From positions 1-19,263 of the forward strand of contig DASUYK010000061.1 of assembly GCA_036377415.1 (NCBI GenBank): DNA of 19,263 nucleotides. The letters run 5' to 3'. The notes below the pieces were generated by a model. That model saw only the letters and a program-made list of their open reading frames with translations, made no database searches and was not told the origin of the DNA. The DNA is from DASUPK01 sp036377415. GTDB taxonomy: Bacteria; Actinomycetota; Thermoleophilia; Solirubrobacterales; 70-9. This document shows positions 7,038-16,187 of the stretch, piece by piece. Position 1 is the stretch's first letter. Each line of letters begins with the position of its first letter. The translations under genes were made by a program, and so were the position numbers.

Positions 7038-7073
7038 AGCGCGACCCGTTTGATGGCGTAGCCGTCCTACGAT
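7038..7073 (+). repeat. REP-like hairpin unit, copy 2, carrying a -10-like end
   Basis: This is the second copy of the 36-bp unit. The core GATGGC-GTA-GCCGTC (7052-7066) keeps the hairpin: the C-to-T change in the stem gives a G-U pair. The end TACGAT (7068-7073) lies 6 nt before the ctaG GTG and can serve as its -10 element. Confidence 0.7.
7068..7073 (+). promoter_or_regulatory. -10-like hexamer, leaderless spacing
   Basis: TACGAT ends 6 nt before GTG 7080, and no Shine-Dalgarno sequence is present. The hexamer is part of the repeat unit, so the promoter may derive from the repeat. Confidence 0.4.
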
Positions 7074-7079
7074 CACCGT

Positions 7080-7970
7080 GTGATCCCAGCAGCTCACCTC
7101 GGCGCCGGCGCCTTCGAGCCGCTCCAGATCGCCGCCCTGACGGCGGTGGGCAGCGCCTATTCGTTTCGCGCCCTGACCCTGTCACGGGAGGGTCGCCCGG
7201 TTCCGACCTGGAGGATGCTCTGCTTCGCGGTCGGGCTGCTGCTGGCCGCGACGGCTTTCCTCTCGCCGCTCGCCCACCTGAGCGACGAGCTGCTGCTTGG
7301 CCACATGGCCCAGCATCTGCTGATCGCGGACATCGGCGCACTCCTGGTCGTGCTCGGGCTCACCGGGCCGCTGCTGCAGCCGCTGCTCGCGAGCAACTGG
7401 CTGGGGTGGCTGCGCCACCTCGCCCATCCGCTGGTCGCGCTGCCGCTCTGGGCGATCGACCTCTACCTCTGGCATGTCCCCGCCCTCTACCAGGGGGCGC
7501 TCGGAAGCGAGCCCCTCCACGCACTCCAGCACGCCTGCTTCATCGGCTTCGGGGTGCTGATGTGGATGCCGCTCGCGGGACCCCTGCCGCAGCCCCGCTG
7601 GTTTGGGATCCCGGCGAAGATCGGCTACCTGATCGCAGTCCGCTTCGTCGGCACGGTGCTCGGCAACGTCTTCATGTGGTCGAGCAGCGTCTTCTATCCG
7701 GACTACGCCGCGGGCGAGGCGGAGTGGAGCATCGATCCGCTGACCGACCAGGGGATCGCCGGTGTGATCATGACCGTGGAGGGCGGGTTCGTCACCCTCG
7801 GTGTCCTCGGCTGGCTCTTCCTGCTCTGGGCGAAGCAGGACAGCGAGCGACAGCGGCTGGTCGATCTCGCGGAGGCGCGCGGCATCCCGCTGAGCGATGC
7901 CCGCGCAGCCCGCGCGGCCGCGGCCGGCCAGGGGGCGCGCCTCGAGGAGCGGATCAAGGAGTCCTCCTGA
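7080..7970 (+). CDS. ctaG: CtaG-type cytochrome c oxidase assembly protein
   Basis: This 296-residue polytopic membrane protein has about seven hydrophobic helices. Conserved pieces are LLLGHMAQHLLIADIGA (His75 and His79), LPLWAIDLYLWHVPALYQ, HALQHACFIGFGVLMWMPLAGP and DQGIAGVIMTVEGGFVTLG. These match the caa3-type oxidase assembly factor family CtaG (PF09678-like), which acts at the membrane in assembly of the terminal oxidase, possibly in copper handling. The C-terminus is a charged Ala/Arg tail. GTG 7080 is used without a ribosome binding site, and a TACGAT lies at leaderless distance. Its 3' end overlaps the convergent small gene by 17 bp. No oxidase subunit lies nearby. Confidence 0.92.
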   Translation: MIPAAHLGAGAFEPLQIAALTAVGSAYSFRALTLSREGRPVPTWRMLCFAVGLLLAATAFLSPLAHLSDELLLGHMAQHLLIADIGALLVVLGLTGPLLQPLLASNWLGWLRHLAHPLVALPLWAIDLYLWHVPALYQGALGSEPLHALQHACFIGFGVLMWMPLAGPLPQPRWFGIPAKIGYLIAVRFVGTVLGNVFMWSSSVFYPDYAAGEAEWSIDPLTDQGIAGVIMTVEGGFVTLGVLGWLFLLWAKQDSERQRLVDLAEARGIPLSDARAARAAAAGQGARLEERIKESS

Positions 7971-8169
7971 GGGCCTCGCGCGCCGCCGCCCAGGCCCGGC
8001 GTGCGGACCAGACGCCGACCGCGCCAAGTGACAGCGCGAGGTCGATCGAGAAGGAGACCGACCGTCCGGGGGCGCCGGTGTAGAGCCATGCGCCAAGCCG
8101 GTCGCGGCGTGTGAGCGCGCGACCGCCCGGTCCCCGAGCGCCCTCTGTCTCTAAGGTGGTCACCTCCAT
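7954..8169 (-). CDS. Small conserved-looking hypothetical protein, antisense to the tig leader
   Basis: The frame gives up to 71 residues. Its C-terminal 50 read RRDRLGAWLYTGAPGRSVSF then SIDLALSLGAVGVWSARRAW, an Arg-rich head, a W-L-Y-T-G turn and one amphipathic or membrane-edge helix. I recall short uncharacterised actinobacterial proteins with this 'RRDRLGAWLYTGP' opening, which argues for a real gene and against a shadow frame. The start is doubtful: ATG 8169 shares bases with the tig ATG on the other strand, GTG 8163 is an alternative, and no start lies closer to the conserved part. The stop lies inside the end of ctaG. Confidence 0.5.
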   Translation of the reverse strand: MEVTTLETEGARGPGGRALTRRDRLGAWLYTGAPGRSVSFSIDLALSLGAVGVWSARRAWAAAREALRRTP

Positions 8170-9556
8170 GGAGACGACGGTAAAGGAGCTTTCTGAGTCG
8201 CGAATCCGGGTCGAGGTCGATGTCGACCCGAAGGACGTGGAGGGAAGCATCGACAGGACAGCGCGCCAGCTCGGCCAGGACATGAAGCTTCCAGGCTTCC
8301 GGAAGGGAAAGGTCCCGCCGGAGATGGTGGTCCAGCGCCTCGGCCGTGAGGCGGTCCTCACCCAGGCGCTCGAGTCCTCGCTGGGGGACTGGTACGAGCG
8401 CGCGATGCTCGACTCCGGCGTGAACCCGGTCGGCGACCCGAAGCTCGACCTCACCGATCTGCCCGGTGAGGGGGAGCCGCTTCGCTTCGCGATAGAGGTC
8501 GCGGTGAGGCCGGTGGCGCAGCTCGGCGAGTACAAGGGCCTCGAGGTCGGCCGCGAGGAGCCAAGCGTCCCCGCGGAGGCCGTCGAGGGCGAGCTCGGAC
8601 GTCTGCGGGAGGGCTTCGCGAGGCTCAACCCGGTCGATCGTGCAGCGAAGGAGGGCGACGTCGTCCTGATCGACTACGAGGGCAAGATCGACGGCGAGCT
8701 CTTCGAGGGCGGCGCGGCGAAGGACTACCTGCTGGAGCTGGGGGAGGGGAGGGTGCTGCCCGAGCTCGAGAAGGCGCTCGAGGGCGCAAAGGGAGGGGAG
8801 GATCGCAAGACGACCGTGCCCTTCCCCGACGACTACCCGGCCGAGGAGGTCGCCGGCAAGACCGCGGAATTCGACGTGAGGGTGAAGGAGGTTCGCGAGA
8901 AGGAGCTGCCCGAGCTGAACGACGAGTTCGCGTCGGAGGCGTCCGAGTTCGACACGCTCGAGGAGCTCCGTGAGCACATCTCCGATCAGATCAAGCAGGC
9001 CCTGGAGCGCCAGATCGCCGAGCGCTTCCAGGAGGCGGCGCTCGACGCGGCGGTCGACAAGGCCACCGTCGAGGTTCCCCAGCCCGTGATCCAGGCTCGC
9101 GCCGAGGAGATGTGGCGCCGGGTCGAGCGCTCGCTCGCCCAGCGGGGAATGGAACCGGAGAGCTACCTGCAGATCCAGGGCCGCTCCCGCGATGAGATGA
9201 TCGAGCAGGCCCGGCCTGACGCCGAGGACGCCCTGAAACGGGAGGCGGTGCTCGAGGCGGTCGCCGATGCGGAGGGGATCGAGGTCACGGAGGAGGACAT
9301 GCTCGAGGCGCTCCGGATCCCTCCAGGGCACGAGGACCACGGGCATCCCGAGCCGGCGGACGCTCTCGCCGAGATCCGCAAGAGCGGTCGGGAAGAGCTG
9401 TTCAAGACCGATCTGCGGATGCGCCGGGCGCTCGAGCTGATCGGCGAGGAGGCGAAGCCGATCCCGATCGAGCAGGCGCAGGCGCGCGAGGACATCTGGA
9501 CCCCGGAGAAGGAACGTGAGGAGAAGGGCGCTCTCTGGACCCCCGGGTCCGACTAG
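8168..9556 (+). CDS. tig: Trigger factor, ribosome-associated chaperone and prolyl isomerase
   Basis: The product has 462 residues from ATG 8168 and is the first chaperone met by nascent chains at the ribosome exit. The N-domain holds the ribosome-binding signature GFRKGKVP (43-50). The FKBP-type isomerase domain runs from about 155 to 245 (GDVVLIDYEGKIDGELFEGG ... PDDYPAEEVAGKTAEF). The long helical C-domain follows. The tail EDIWTPEKEREEKGALWTPGSD is an unusual extension. An in-frame upstream start at 8111 would add a poorly folding Pro/Arg segment, and METTVKELSESRIRVEV is the normal beginning. It heads the proteostasis block with clpP and clpX. Confidence 0.97.
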   Translation: METTVKELSESRIRVEVDVDPKDVEGSIDRTARQLGQDMKLPGFRKGKVPPEMVVQRLGREAVLTQALESSLGDWYERAMLDSGVNPVGDPKLDLTDLPGEGEPLRFAIEVAVRPVAQLGEYKGLEVGREEPSVPAEAVEGELGRLREGFARLNPVDRAAKEGDVVLIDYEGKIDGELFEGGAAKDYLLELGEGRVLPELEKALEGAKGGEDRKTTVPFPDDYPAEEVAGKTAEFDVRVKEVREKELPELNDEFASEASEFDTLEELREHISDQIKQALERQIAERFQEAALDAAVDKATVEVPQPVIQARAEEMWRRVERSLAQRGMEPESYLQIQGRSRDEMIEQARPDAEDALKREAVLEAVADAEGIEVTEEDMLEALRIPPGHEDHGHPEPADALAEIRKSGREELFKTDLRMRRALELIGEEAKPIPIEQAQAREDIWTPEKEREEKGALWTPGSD

Positions 9557-9613
9557 GCCCCTAGCCGGGGCTGTTCGGACTTTCTGTCCTCCCGCAACAA
9601 CAAGTCCGGACAG
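9557..9613. terminator. Two hairpins between convergent tig and DUF488 genes
   Basis: GCCCC (9557-9561) pairs with GGGGC (9567-9571). CTGTTCGGACTT (9571-9582) pairs with AAGTCCGGACAG (9602-9613) with one G-U pair. They fill the 65-bp gap between facing stop codons, where a bidirectional terminator is expected. There is no long T-run. Confidence 0.55.
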
Positions 9614-9621
9614 TTGGGCCC

Positions 9622-10167
9622 TCAGATCCCGAGCGAGGTCTGCGGCTCGGGATAGCTGACGCGTCCCCCTTCGGTGACTGCTCCCTCGGTGAGCTCATGC
9701 AGGCTGAGTGAGCCGTCGGGGCCGAGGTGGAGGACGCGCCAACCGCGCGCGGTGAGGATGTCGGCGAGCAGGCGGCGGTGGCAGCGCGTCCAGTCGGCCT
9801 CGGCGCACATCGCGGCCGTCCGCCGCTCCCTGGCCAGGTCCTCCAGGAAATCCAGGCCGGCCATGAACTCCTCGCTCGCCATGTGGTCCGCGTAGCCGCG
9901 GAACGGCCCCTCCTCGAGCGCGGTGTTGACCGAGTCGGGGCGCGGCTCCCGGCGGCCGCCGAGCTCGGCGCCGAGCGGGGCGTAGCCGATCCCGTTCGCC
10001 TTCATCGTCCCGGCGAGCGCCGAGCGGTTGAACTGGGGGTAGCGGGAGCGCGGATTCGCGCGGACGTCGGCGATCAGCTCGATCCCGGCGCCGCGGATCA
10101 GCTCGAGGAACTTCCCCTCCTCGTGGTTCGAGTGGCCGACCGTCAGGATCTCCTCGCCCGGCGTCAT
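9622..10167 (-). CDS. DUF488 family protein
   Basis: This 181-residue soluble protein has the DUF488 landmarks in order: ILTVGHSNHEEGKFLELIRG, DVRANPRSRYPQFNRSAL, GIGYAPLGAELGGRR, FRGYADHMASEEF, and AAMCAEADWTRCHRRLLAD. The Cys/His-containing CAE...CHR motif and the DVR...P.S segment are conserved in this widespread family of unknown biochemical function. The start is ATG 10167, and the region upstream is shared with the clpP promoter region (divergent). The stop faces the tig stop across paired hairpins. Confidence 0.92.
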   Translation of the reverse strand: MTPGEEILTVGHSNHEEGKFLELIRGAGIELIADVRANPRSRYPQFNRSALAGTMKANGIGYAPLGAELGGRREPRPDSVNTALEEGPFRGYADHMASEEFMAGLDFLEDLARERRTAAMCAEADWTRCHRRLLADILTARGWRVLHLGPDGSLSLHELTEGAVTEGGRVSYPEPQTSLGI

Positions 10168-10251
10168 CCGCCGATTCTGCCGTGTCTGGCCCGGGTGCGG
10201 CGCTCGCTAGACTGGCGCCCCCGTGAGCGCGAGCATCGAAAAAGGAGAGTG

Positions 10252-10863
10252 ATGGAGGGGCGAGGGCGAATCACAGGTATGTCACCCCTGGTGCCGATGG
10301 TGGTCGAGCAGACCTCGCGCGGCGAGCGCGCGTTCGACATCTACTCGCGGCTGCTGAACGAGCGGATCATCTTCCTGGGCACTCCGATCACCGAGGACAT
10401 CGCGAACCTGATCGTCGCCCAGTTGATCCACCTCGAGTCCGAGGACCCCGACAAGGACATCAGCATCTATGTCAACTCCCCGGGAGGCTCGGTCTACGCG
10501 GGACTCGCGATCTACGACGCGATCCAGTTCATCAAGCCCGACGTGCAGACGATCTGCGTGGGCGTGGCGATGAGCATGGGTGCCCTGCTGCTCGCCGGCG
10601 GCGCCAAGGACAAGCGGATGGCGCTGCCCAACTCGAAGATCCTGATCCACCAGGTCTCGGGCGGCTTCTCCGGTCAGGCGACGGACATCGAGATCCACGC
10701 CAAGGAGATCATCGACGTCCGCCGCCGGCTCGACGAGATCATCGCGAAACACACCGGCCAGGCGCTGGAGAAGGTGGCGAAGGACACCGAGCGGGACTAC
10801 TTCATGAGCGCGGAGGAGGCGAAGGAGTACAACCTGGTCGACCGCGTGATCGAGCACCGCTAG
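10252..10863 (+). CDS. clpP: ATP-dependent Clp protease proteolytic subunit
   Basis: This 203-residue serine peptidase forms the barrel of the ClpXP protease. The catalytic triad is visible: Ser108 in GVAMSMGALLLA, His133 in KILIHQVSGG, and Asp182 in TERDYFMSAEEA. The YVNSPGGSVYAGLAIYDAIQ strand-helix is also present. ATG 10252 follows AAAAGGAGAG closely. A second in-frame ATG (10279, MSPLVPMV) would suit the mature N-terminus, so the first residues may be a propeptide. TAGACT at 10208-10213 is a plausible -10. The M23 peptidase gene follows 12 bp downstream and clpX comes after it. There is only one clpP here, although many actinobacteria carry tandem clpP1 and clpP2. Confidence 0.97.
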   Translation: MEGRGRITGMSPLVPMVVEQTSRGERAFDIYSRLLNERIIFLGTPITEDIANLIVAQLIHLESEDPDKDISIYVNSPGGSVYAGLAIYDAIQFIKPDVQTICVGVAMSMGALLLAGGAKDKRMALPNSKILIHQVSGGFSGQATDIEIHAKEIIDVRRRLDEIIAKHTGQALEKVAKDTERDYFMSAEEAKEYNLVDRVIEHR

Positions 10864-10875
10864 CCTCGGCCCCCC

Positions 10876-11664
10876 ATGCGTCCGGGTCTCGCGGGGATCG
10901 GCGCAGTCGCGATCGTGCTCGTCGCGATGACCACCGGCGCGGCCGCCGACGGTGCGCTCGTCCAGCGTGCGGACGTCTCGCCGGCCAAGGGCTTCACCGG
11001 CTCGGCCGAGGGGGTGCGGGTCGAGTTCCGGATCTCCGGAGCTCCTGGCGACGTCACGGTCAGGATCGCCGGCGGCGGGCGCGAGGTCAGGCGGATCGAG
11101 CTCCCGGGTGTGCAGCCGGGCACCGACCGGACGGAGGTCTGGGACGGCCTCGACGACTCGGGCAGGCTCGTTCCGGACGGGTCCTATCGCGCGATCGTTT
11201 CGGTCGCGGGCGGCAACGAGAGGGAGGCGGGCACCGTCCGGCTGCGCGGGCACTTCTTCCCGGTCAGGGCCCCGCACGGGACGCGGGGAGCTGTCGGGGA
11301 CTTCCGGGCGCCCCGCAACGGAGGCCGCTGGCACAAGGGGTTCGACCTCACCGCGAACTGCGGCACTCCGCTGGCGGCGGCGAGGACCGGGACCGTCGTC
11401 AGGCGAGCCTTCGACGGTCGCCTCGACGGCAACTTCGTCGTGATCAAGGGCCTGCGCGAGCGGCGCTGGTACTGGTACTCCCACATGGCTCATCCCTCGC
11501 GGTTCCGGAGGGGCGATCTGGTCCACGTCGGCGAGATCGTCGGCCACATCGGCAGAACCGGCAACGCGGGCTCGACGCCATGCCACCTGCACTTCGAGCT
11601 CCACTACCGTGGCCGCCCGATCGACCCGGAGCCCTCGCTCCGGGCATGGGATCGTCACAGCTAG
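10876..11664 (+). CDS. Secreted M23 (LytM-type) metallopeptidase with FlgD-like Ig domain
   Basis: The product is 262 residues. An N-terminal signal sequence (about 1-24, GIGAVAIVLVAMTTGAAADG) sends it out of the cytoplasm. Residues 40-125 carry an Ig-like fold with the FlgD-type motif VWDGLDDSGRLVPDGSYRA. Residues 135-255 are the LytM domain. The zinc ligands His153 and Asp157 (HKGFD) and His239 (HLHFE, with His237 as a partner), plus His203 in the YSHM motif, are all present, so it is probably active on peptidoglycan cross-bridges. It lies 12 bp after clpP, an odd pairing of a cell-wall enzyme with a cytoplasmic protease. Retention of the clpP stop near a TAGCCT may give it some independent transcription. 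Confidence 0.92.
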   Translation: MRPGLAGIGAVAIVLVAMTTGAAADGALVQRADVSPAKGFTGSAEGVRVEFRISGAPGDVTVRIAGGGREVRRIELPGVQPGTDRTEVWDGLDDSGRLVPDGSYRAIVSVAGGNEREAGTVRLRGHFFPVRAPHGTRGAVGDFRAPRNGGRWHKGFDLTANCGTPLAAARTGTVVRRAFDGRLDGNFVVIKGLRERRWYWYSHMAHPSRFRRGDLVHVGEIVGHIGRTGNAGSTPCHLHFELHYRGRPIDPEPSLRAWDRHS

Positions 11665-11857
11665 CACGAAGCGTGCCGCGTCACGAGGCCCGACTACGGG
11701 GAACTCGGGTAGTGGCCAGGGCTCATGCCGCCGATGTAACCGCGGAAGGAAACGGCCTCCGCACGGCGTAGGTGTCTCCGTCGGGCCGAGGTCGGCTGCC
11801 GTCTAAGCTTCCACCAGGAAGGAGCCGGCCGGGCGAAGAGACCGAGGGAGTAATCCG
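11665..11857. other. clpX leader region
   Basis: This is a 193-bp gap with no gene. A TAAGCT at 11804-11809 may be the -10 of clpX. GAGGGAG at about 11844-11850 is the likely ribosome binding site, 7 nt before the CTG at 11858. No stable terminator was seen. Confidence 0.4.
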
Positions 11858-13150
<1,293 letters not shown>

Positions 13151-13165
13151 ATCCGACCGCGGGTG

Positions 13166-13195
13166 TTGTGGCGGCCGTTTGTCTCGATCTATCCT
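13166..13195 (+). promoter_or_regulatory. Promoter of groES, leaderless spacing
   Basis: TTGTGG (13166-13171), an 18-nt spacer and TATCCT (13190-13195), which ends 7 nt before ATG 13203. This is the best -35/-10 pair of the leaderless-type set. Confidence 0.45.
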
Positions 13196-13202
13196 TCGTC
13201 CC

Positions 13203-13562
13203 ATGAGCACGCGATCCTCGCGCGAGCCGATCGAGACCGTCCGCCACCAGCTCAGGCCGCTGTTCGACCAGGTTGTGCTGAAGGAGCTGGATCAGGACCG
13301 CATGCGCCGCTCGGGCCTTGTCGTCCCGCCCGGCACCGACGAGCCGCCGCCCCAGCAGGGAATCGTCCTCGCCGTCGGCCCCGGCCTTGACTGGTGGGAG
13401 GCCGCCGGGGTCGACATGCCGGTCCACCCCGGCGACCACGTCGTCTTCCCCTCGTCGGCCGGCGTCTGGGTCGAGGTCGATGAGGAGCGCCTGCTCGTCT
13501 GCCGCGTCGGCGAGATCCTCGGCGTGCTCGAGTCGCTCGAGTCCGAGCCGCGCGACGCCTAG
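13203..13562 (+). CDS. groES: Divergent GroES-family co-chaperonin
   Basis: The product is 119 residues, longer than the usual 95-100. The GroES fold is shown by LRPLFDQVVLKELDQDRMRRS, the mobile-loop motif SGLVVPPGT, GIVLAVGPG and the closing HPGDHVVFPSSAGVWVEVDEERLLVCRVGEILGVLE. The loop is short and Pro-rich (DEPPPQQ), and the tail SLESEPRDA is extra. No groEL lies next to it, so it may be a second or specialised co-chaperonin. The start is ATG 13203. A longer start at 13179 would overlap the promoter. It follows clpX by 52 bp and precedes valS by 66 bp. Confidence 0.85.
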   Translation: MSTRSSREPIETVRHQLRPLFDQVVLKELDQDRMRRSGLVVPPGTDEPPPQQGIVLAVGPGLDWWEAAGVDMPVHPGDHVVFPSSAGVWVEVDEERLLVCRVGEILGVLESLESEPRDA

Positions 13563-13616
13563 CCGGGTCCTGGGTCGCCCAGTGCGAACAGGCATCGGCG
13601 CGCTGAGTCCCGCGAC

Positions 13617-13622
13617 TAACAT
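13617..13622 (+). promoter_or_regulatory. -10-like hexamer of valS, leaderless spacing
   Basis: TAACAT ends 6 nt before GTG 13629. There is no Shine-Dalgarno sequence and no clear -35. Confidence 0.4.
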
Positions 13623-13628
13623 CGCCGC

Positions 13629-16187
13629 GTGGACGCGGAACGCCGCAAGACGCTCGAGGAGACGACTCGCTGGGATCCCGGCGCCGTCGAGCAGGGCGTG
13701 TTCGACCGGTGGATGGAGGGCGGCTGGTTTCACCCCTCCGCGGAGGGATCGCCGGCCGAGAACTACTCGATCTCGATCCCGCCCCCGAACGTCACCGGCG
13801 CCCTCCACATGGGCCATGCCCTGAACGGCTCGATCCAGGACGCCCTGATCCGGCTCAACCGGATGCGCGGTCGCAACACGATGTGGATTCTCGGCACCGA
13901 CCACGCCGGGATCGCGACCCAGTCCGTGGTCGAGAAGGAACTCGCCGAGCAGGGAACGCCGCGGCTCGAGATGGGGCGCGAGGCGTTCATCGAGAAGGTC
14001 TGGGAGTGGCGCTACCGCTACGGAAACACGATCGTCGAGCAGTACAAGCGGCTTGGTGCGTCGTGTGACTACGAGCGTGAGCGCTTCACCCTGGACGAGG
14101 GCTACGTGAAGGCCGTCTATCGCGTCTTCGCCGAGCTCTACCGCAAGGGCTTCGTCTACCGCGACAACTACATGGTCAACTGGGATCCGGGCACCCAGTC
14201 CGCAATCTCTGAGCTCGAGGTCGAGAACCGCGAGGTCACCGACACGCTCTACCGGATCGCCTACCCGCTCGACGATGGCGGCGAGCTGATCGTCGCCACC
14301 GTGCGACCCGAGACGATGCTCGCCGACACCGCGGTCGCGGTCAATCCGAACGACGAGCGCTACCGGGACGTGATCGGCAAGCACGCCATCCTGCCGCTGG
14401 TCGGGCGTCGCCTGCCGGTGATCGCGGACGAGCACGTCGATCCGGAGTTCGGCACCGGAGCGCTGAAGATCACACCCGGCCACGACCAGAACGACTTCGA
14501 GATCGGCCGCGCCAACAACCTGCAGGAGATCAGCGTGATCGGCGAGGACGGCCTGATCACCGATCAGGCGCCGGAGCGCTTCCGTGGGATGACCGCCGCC
14601 GAGGCGCAGGCTGCCGTGATCGCCGAGCTTCGCGATCAGGACCTGCTCCGTGGCGAGGAGCCTTATGCGCACAACGTTCCCTTCTCCCATCGATCGGGAG
14701 AGCGGATCGAGCCGCTGATCTCCCTCCAGTGGTTCTGCCGAATGGACGAGCTGGCAAAGCATGCAATCGACGTGGTCAACGACGGACGTGTGCGCTTCGT
14801 CCCCGCGGAACCGCACACCAAGGTCTACCTCGACTGGATGGAGCGGATCCGGCCCTGGTGCATCTCCCGCCAGCTCTGGTGGGGCCACCGGCTGCCCGTC
14901 TGGTACCGGGGGGAGGAGACCTATGTCGGCGAGGAGGCGCCGGAGGGAGAGGGCTGGGAGCAGGAGGAGGACGTGCTCGACACCTGGTTCAGCTCGGCGT
15001 TGTGGCCGTATGCGACCCTCGGGTGGCCGGACACGAAAATGCCTGAATTCCAGGCATTTTTCCCCACCGACGTCCTCGTCACCGCCCGCGACATCATCTT
15101 CCTCTGGGTCGCCAGGATGATCATGACCTCGCTCGAGTTCACCGGCGAGATCCCGTTCTCCGACGTCTACGTCCACTCCGTGATCCAGGCGCCGGACGGC
15201 CGGCGGATGTCCAAGAGCCTCGGCACCGGGATCGATCCGCTCGACGAGATCGCCGAGCACGGAGCGGATGCGCTGCGCTTCGGGCTGTTCGCGATGTCGT
15301 CGACCCAGGACGTCCGCTTCTCGCAGGCGCGCGTCCAACAGGGGCGGGACCTCGCGAACAAGATGTGGAATGCCTCCCGGCTGATTCTGCTGAATGCGCG
15401 CGACGACGTCGAACCGGGACCGCGGAGCGAGCGGGTCGAGGACCGCTGGATCGCGTCCCGGCTCCATCGCGCGATCGCCACCGTCAGCGAGAGCATCGCG
15501 GCGTACGACTTCTCCCACGCCGTCCTCGACCTCTACGACTTCTTCTGGTCCGAGCTGTGTGACTGGTACCTGGAGATCGTCAAGCCCCGCCTCTATGACG
15601 GAGATGACGGAGACGAGGACGCCTCGGCGAGCCTGCTCTGGGCACTCGATCAGGTGCTGGCGCTCGCCCATCCCTTCATGCCGTTCGTCACCGAGGAGAT
15701 CTACTCGTACATGCCTGACCCGTCGGCCGAGGCCCTCGTCATCCACCGGTTCCCGCAGGTCGACGACCAGCTGATCGACGAGCGTGCGGAGGAGGAGATC
15801 GGTGGCGCGATTGCGCTCACCCGGGCGCTGCGGCGGTGGCGCGATCTCGCCGGGGTTCCCGCCAAGCAGGTGCTGACGGCGCGCGCGGACGACCGGGAGC
15901 CTCACGAACTGGTCTCGCGGCTCGCCCGGGTCCAGTTCTCCGAGGACGGCGGGGAGCCGATCGCGAGCGTCAGCGGGGTGGAGTTGCTCGAGACCGAGGG
16001 GATCGATCCGAGGGCGGTCGAGGCCCGGATCGAGGAGCGTCGCCAAAAGCTCAGGGCGGAGGTGAAGCGAGGGGAGGGGAAGCTCTCCAACGAGGGTTTC
16101 GTGGCCAAGGCTCCGGCCGACGTCGTTGACGCCGAGCGCGAGAAGCTCGCCGCCTATAGGGCGGAGCTGGAAGAGCTGGGCGGATAG
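13629..16187 (+). CDS. valS: Valyl-tRNA synthetase
   Basis: This 852-residue class I synthetase charges tRNA-Val in the cytoplasm. The catalytic signatures are HMGH at 60-63 (HIGH type, after PPPNVTGAL) and RMSKS at 526-530 (KMSKS type). The editing (CP1) domain lies between them, with TVRPETMLADTAVAVNP. The anticodon-binding helical domain and the C-terminal coiled-coil arm (ARIEERRQKLRAEVKRGEGK ... AAYRAELEELGG) are complete. The GTG start has no ribosome binding site. A perfect 10-bp inverted repeat with T-run lies inside at 15036-15061, coding for KMPEFQAFF with AT-rich codons unlike the rest of the gene. The 3' end overlaps the folC frame. Confidence 0.97.
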   Translation: MDAERRKTLEETTRWDPGAVEQGVFDRWMEGGWFHPSAEGSPAENYSISIPPPNVTGALHMGHALNGSIQDALIRLNRMRGRNTMWILGTDHAGIATQSVVEKELAEQGTPRLEMGREAFIEKVWEWRYRYGNTIVEQYKRLGASCDYERERFTLDEGYVKAVYRVFAELYRKGFVYRDNYMVNWDPGTQSAISELEVENREVTDTLYRIAYPLDDGGELIVATVRPETMLADTAVAVNPNDERYRDVIGKHAILPLVGRRLPVIADEHVDPEFGTGALKITPGHDQNDFEIGRANNLQEISVIGEDGLITDQAPERFRGMTAAEAQAAVIAELRDQDLLRGEEPYAHNVPFSHRSGERIEPLISLQWFCRMDELAKHAIDVVNDGRVRFVPAEPHTKVYLDWMERIRPWCISRQLWWGHRLPVWYRGEETYVGEEAPEGEGWEQEEDVLDTWFSSALWPYATLGWPDTKMPEFQAFFPTDVLVTARDIIFLWVARMIMTSLEFTGEIPFSDVYVHSVIQAPDGRRMSKSLGTGIDPLDEIAEHGADALRFGLFAMSSTQDVRFSQARVQQGRDLANKMWNASRLILLNARDDVEPGPRSERVEDRWIASRLHRAIATVSESIAAYDFSHAVLDLYDFFWSELCDWYLEIVKPRLYDGDDGDEDASASLLWALDQVLALAHPFMPFVTEEIYSYMPDPSAEALVIHRFPQVDDQLIDERAEEEIGGAIALTRALRRWRDLAGVPAKQVLTARADDREPHELVSRLARVQFSEDGGEPIASVSGVELLETEGIDPRAVEARIEERRQKLRAEVKRGEGKLSNEGFVAKAPADVVDAEREKLAAYRAELEELGG
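15036..15061 (+). terminator. Terminator-like hairpin within valS
   Basis: AAAATGCCTG (15036-15045) and CAGGCATTTT (15051-15060) form a perfect 10-bp stem with the 5-nt loop AATTC, and T15061 extends the T-run to five. The shape is that of an intrinsic terminator, and the AT-rich patch stands out from the surrounding coding DNA. Whether it works in vivo cannot be told from sequence. Confidence 0.4.

Noticed and set aside
7703..9346. 547-aa open frame on the minus strand
   Set aside because: It is antisense to trigger factor, with low-complexity composition and no domain. Only the separate frame at 7954-8169 looked protein-like.
10282..11667. 461-aa open frame on the minus strand
   Set aside because: It is the mirror of clpP and the M23 peptidase, with no recognisable motif or ribosome binding site.
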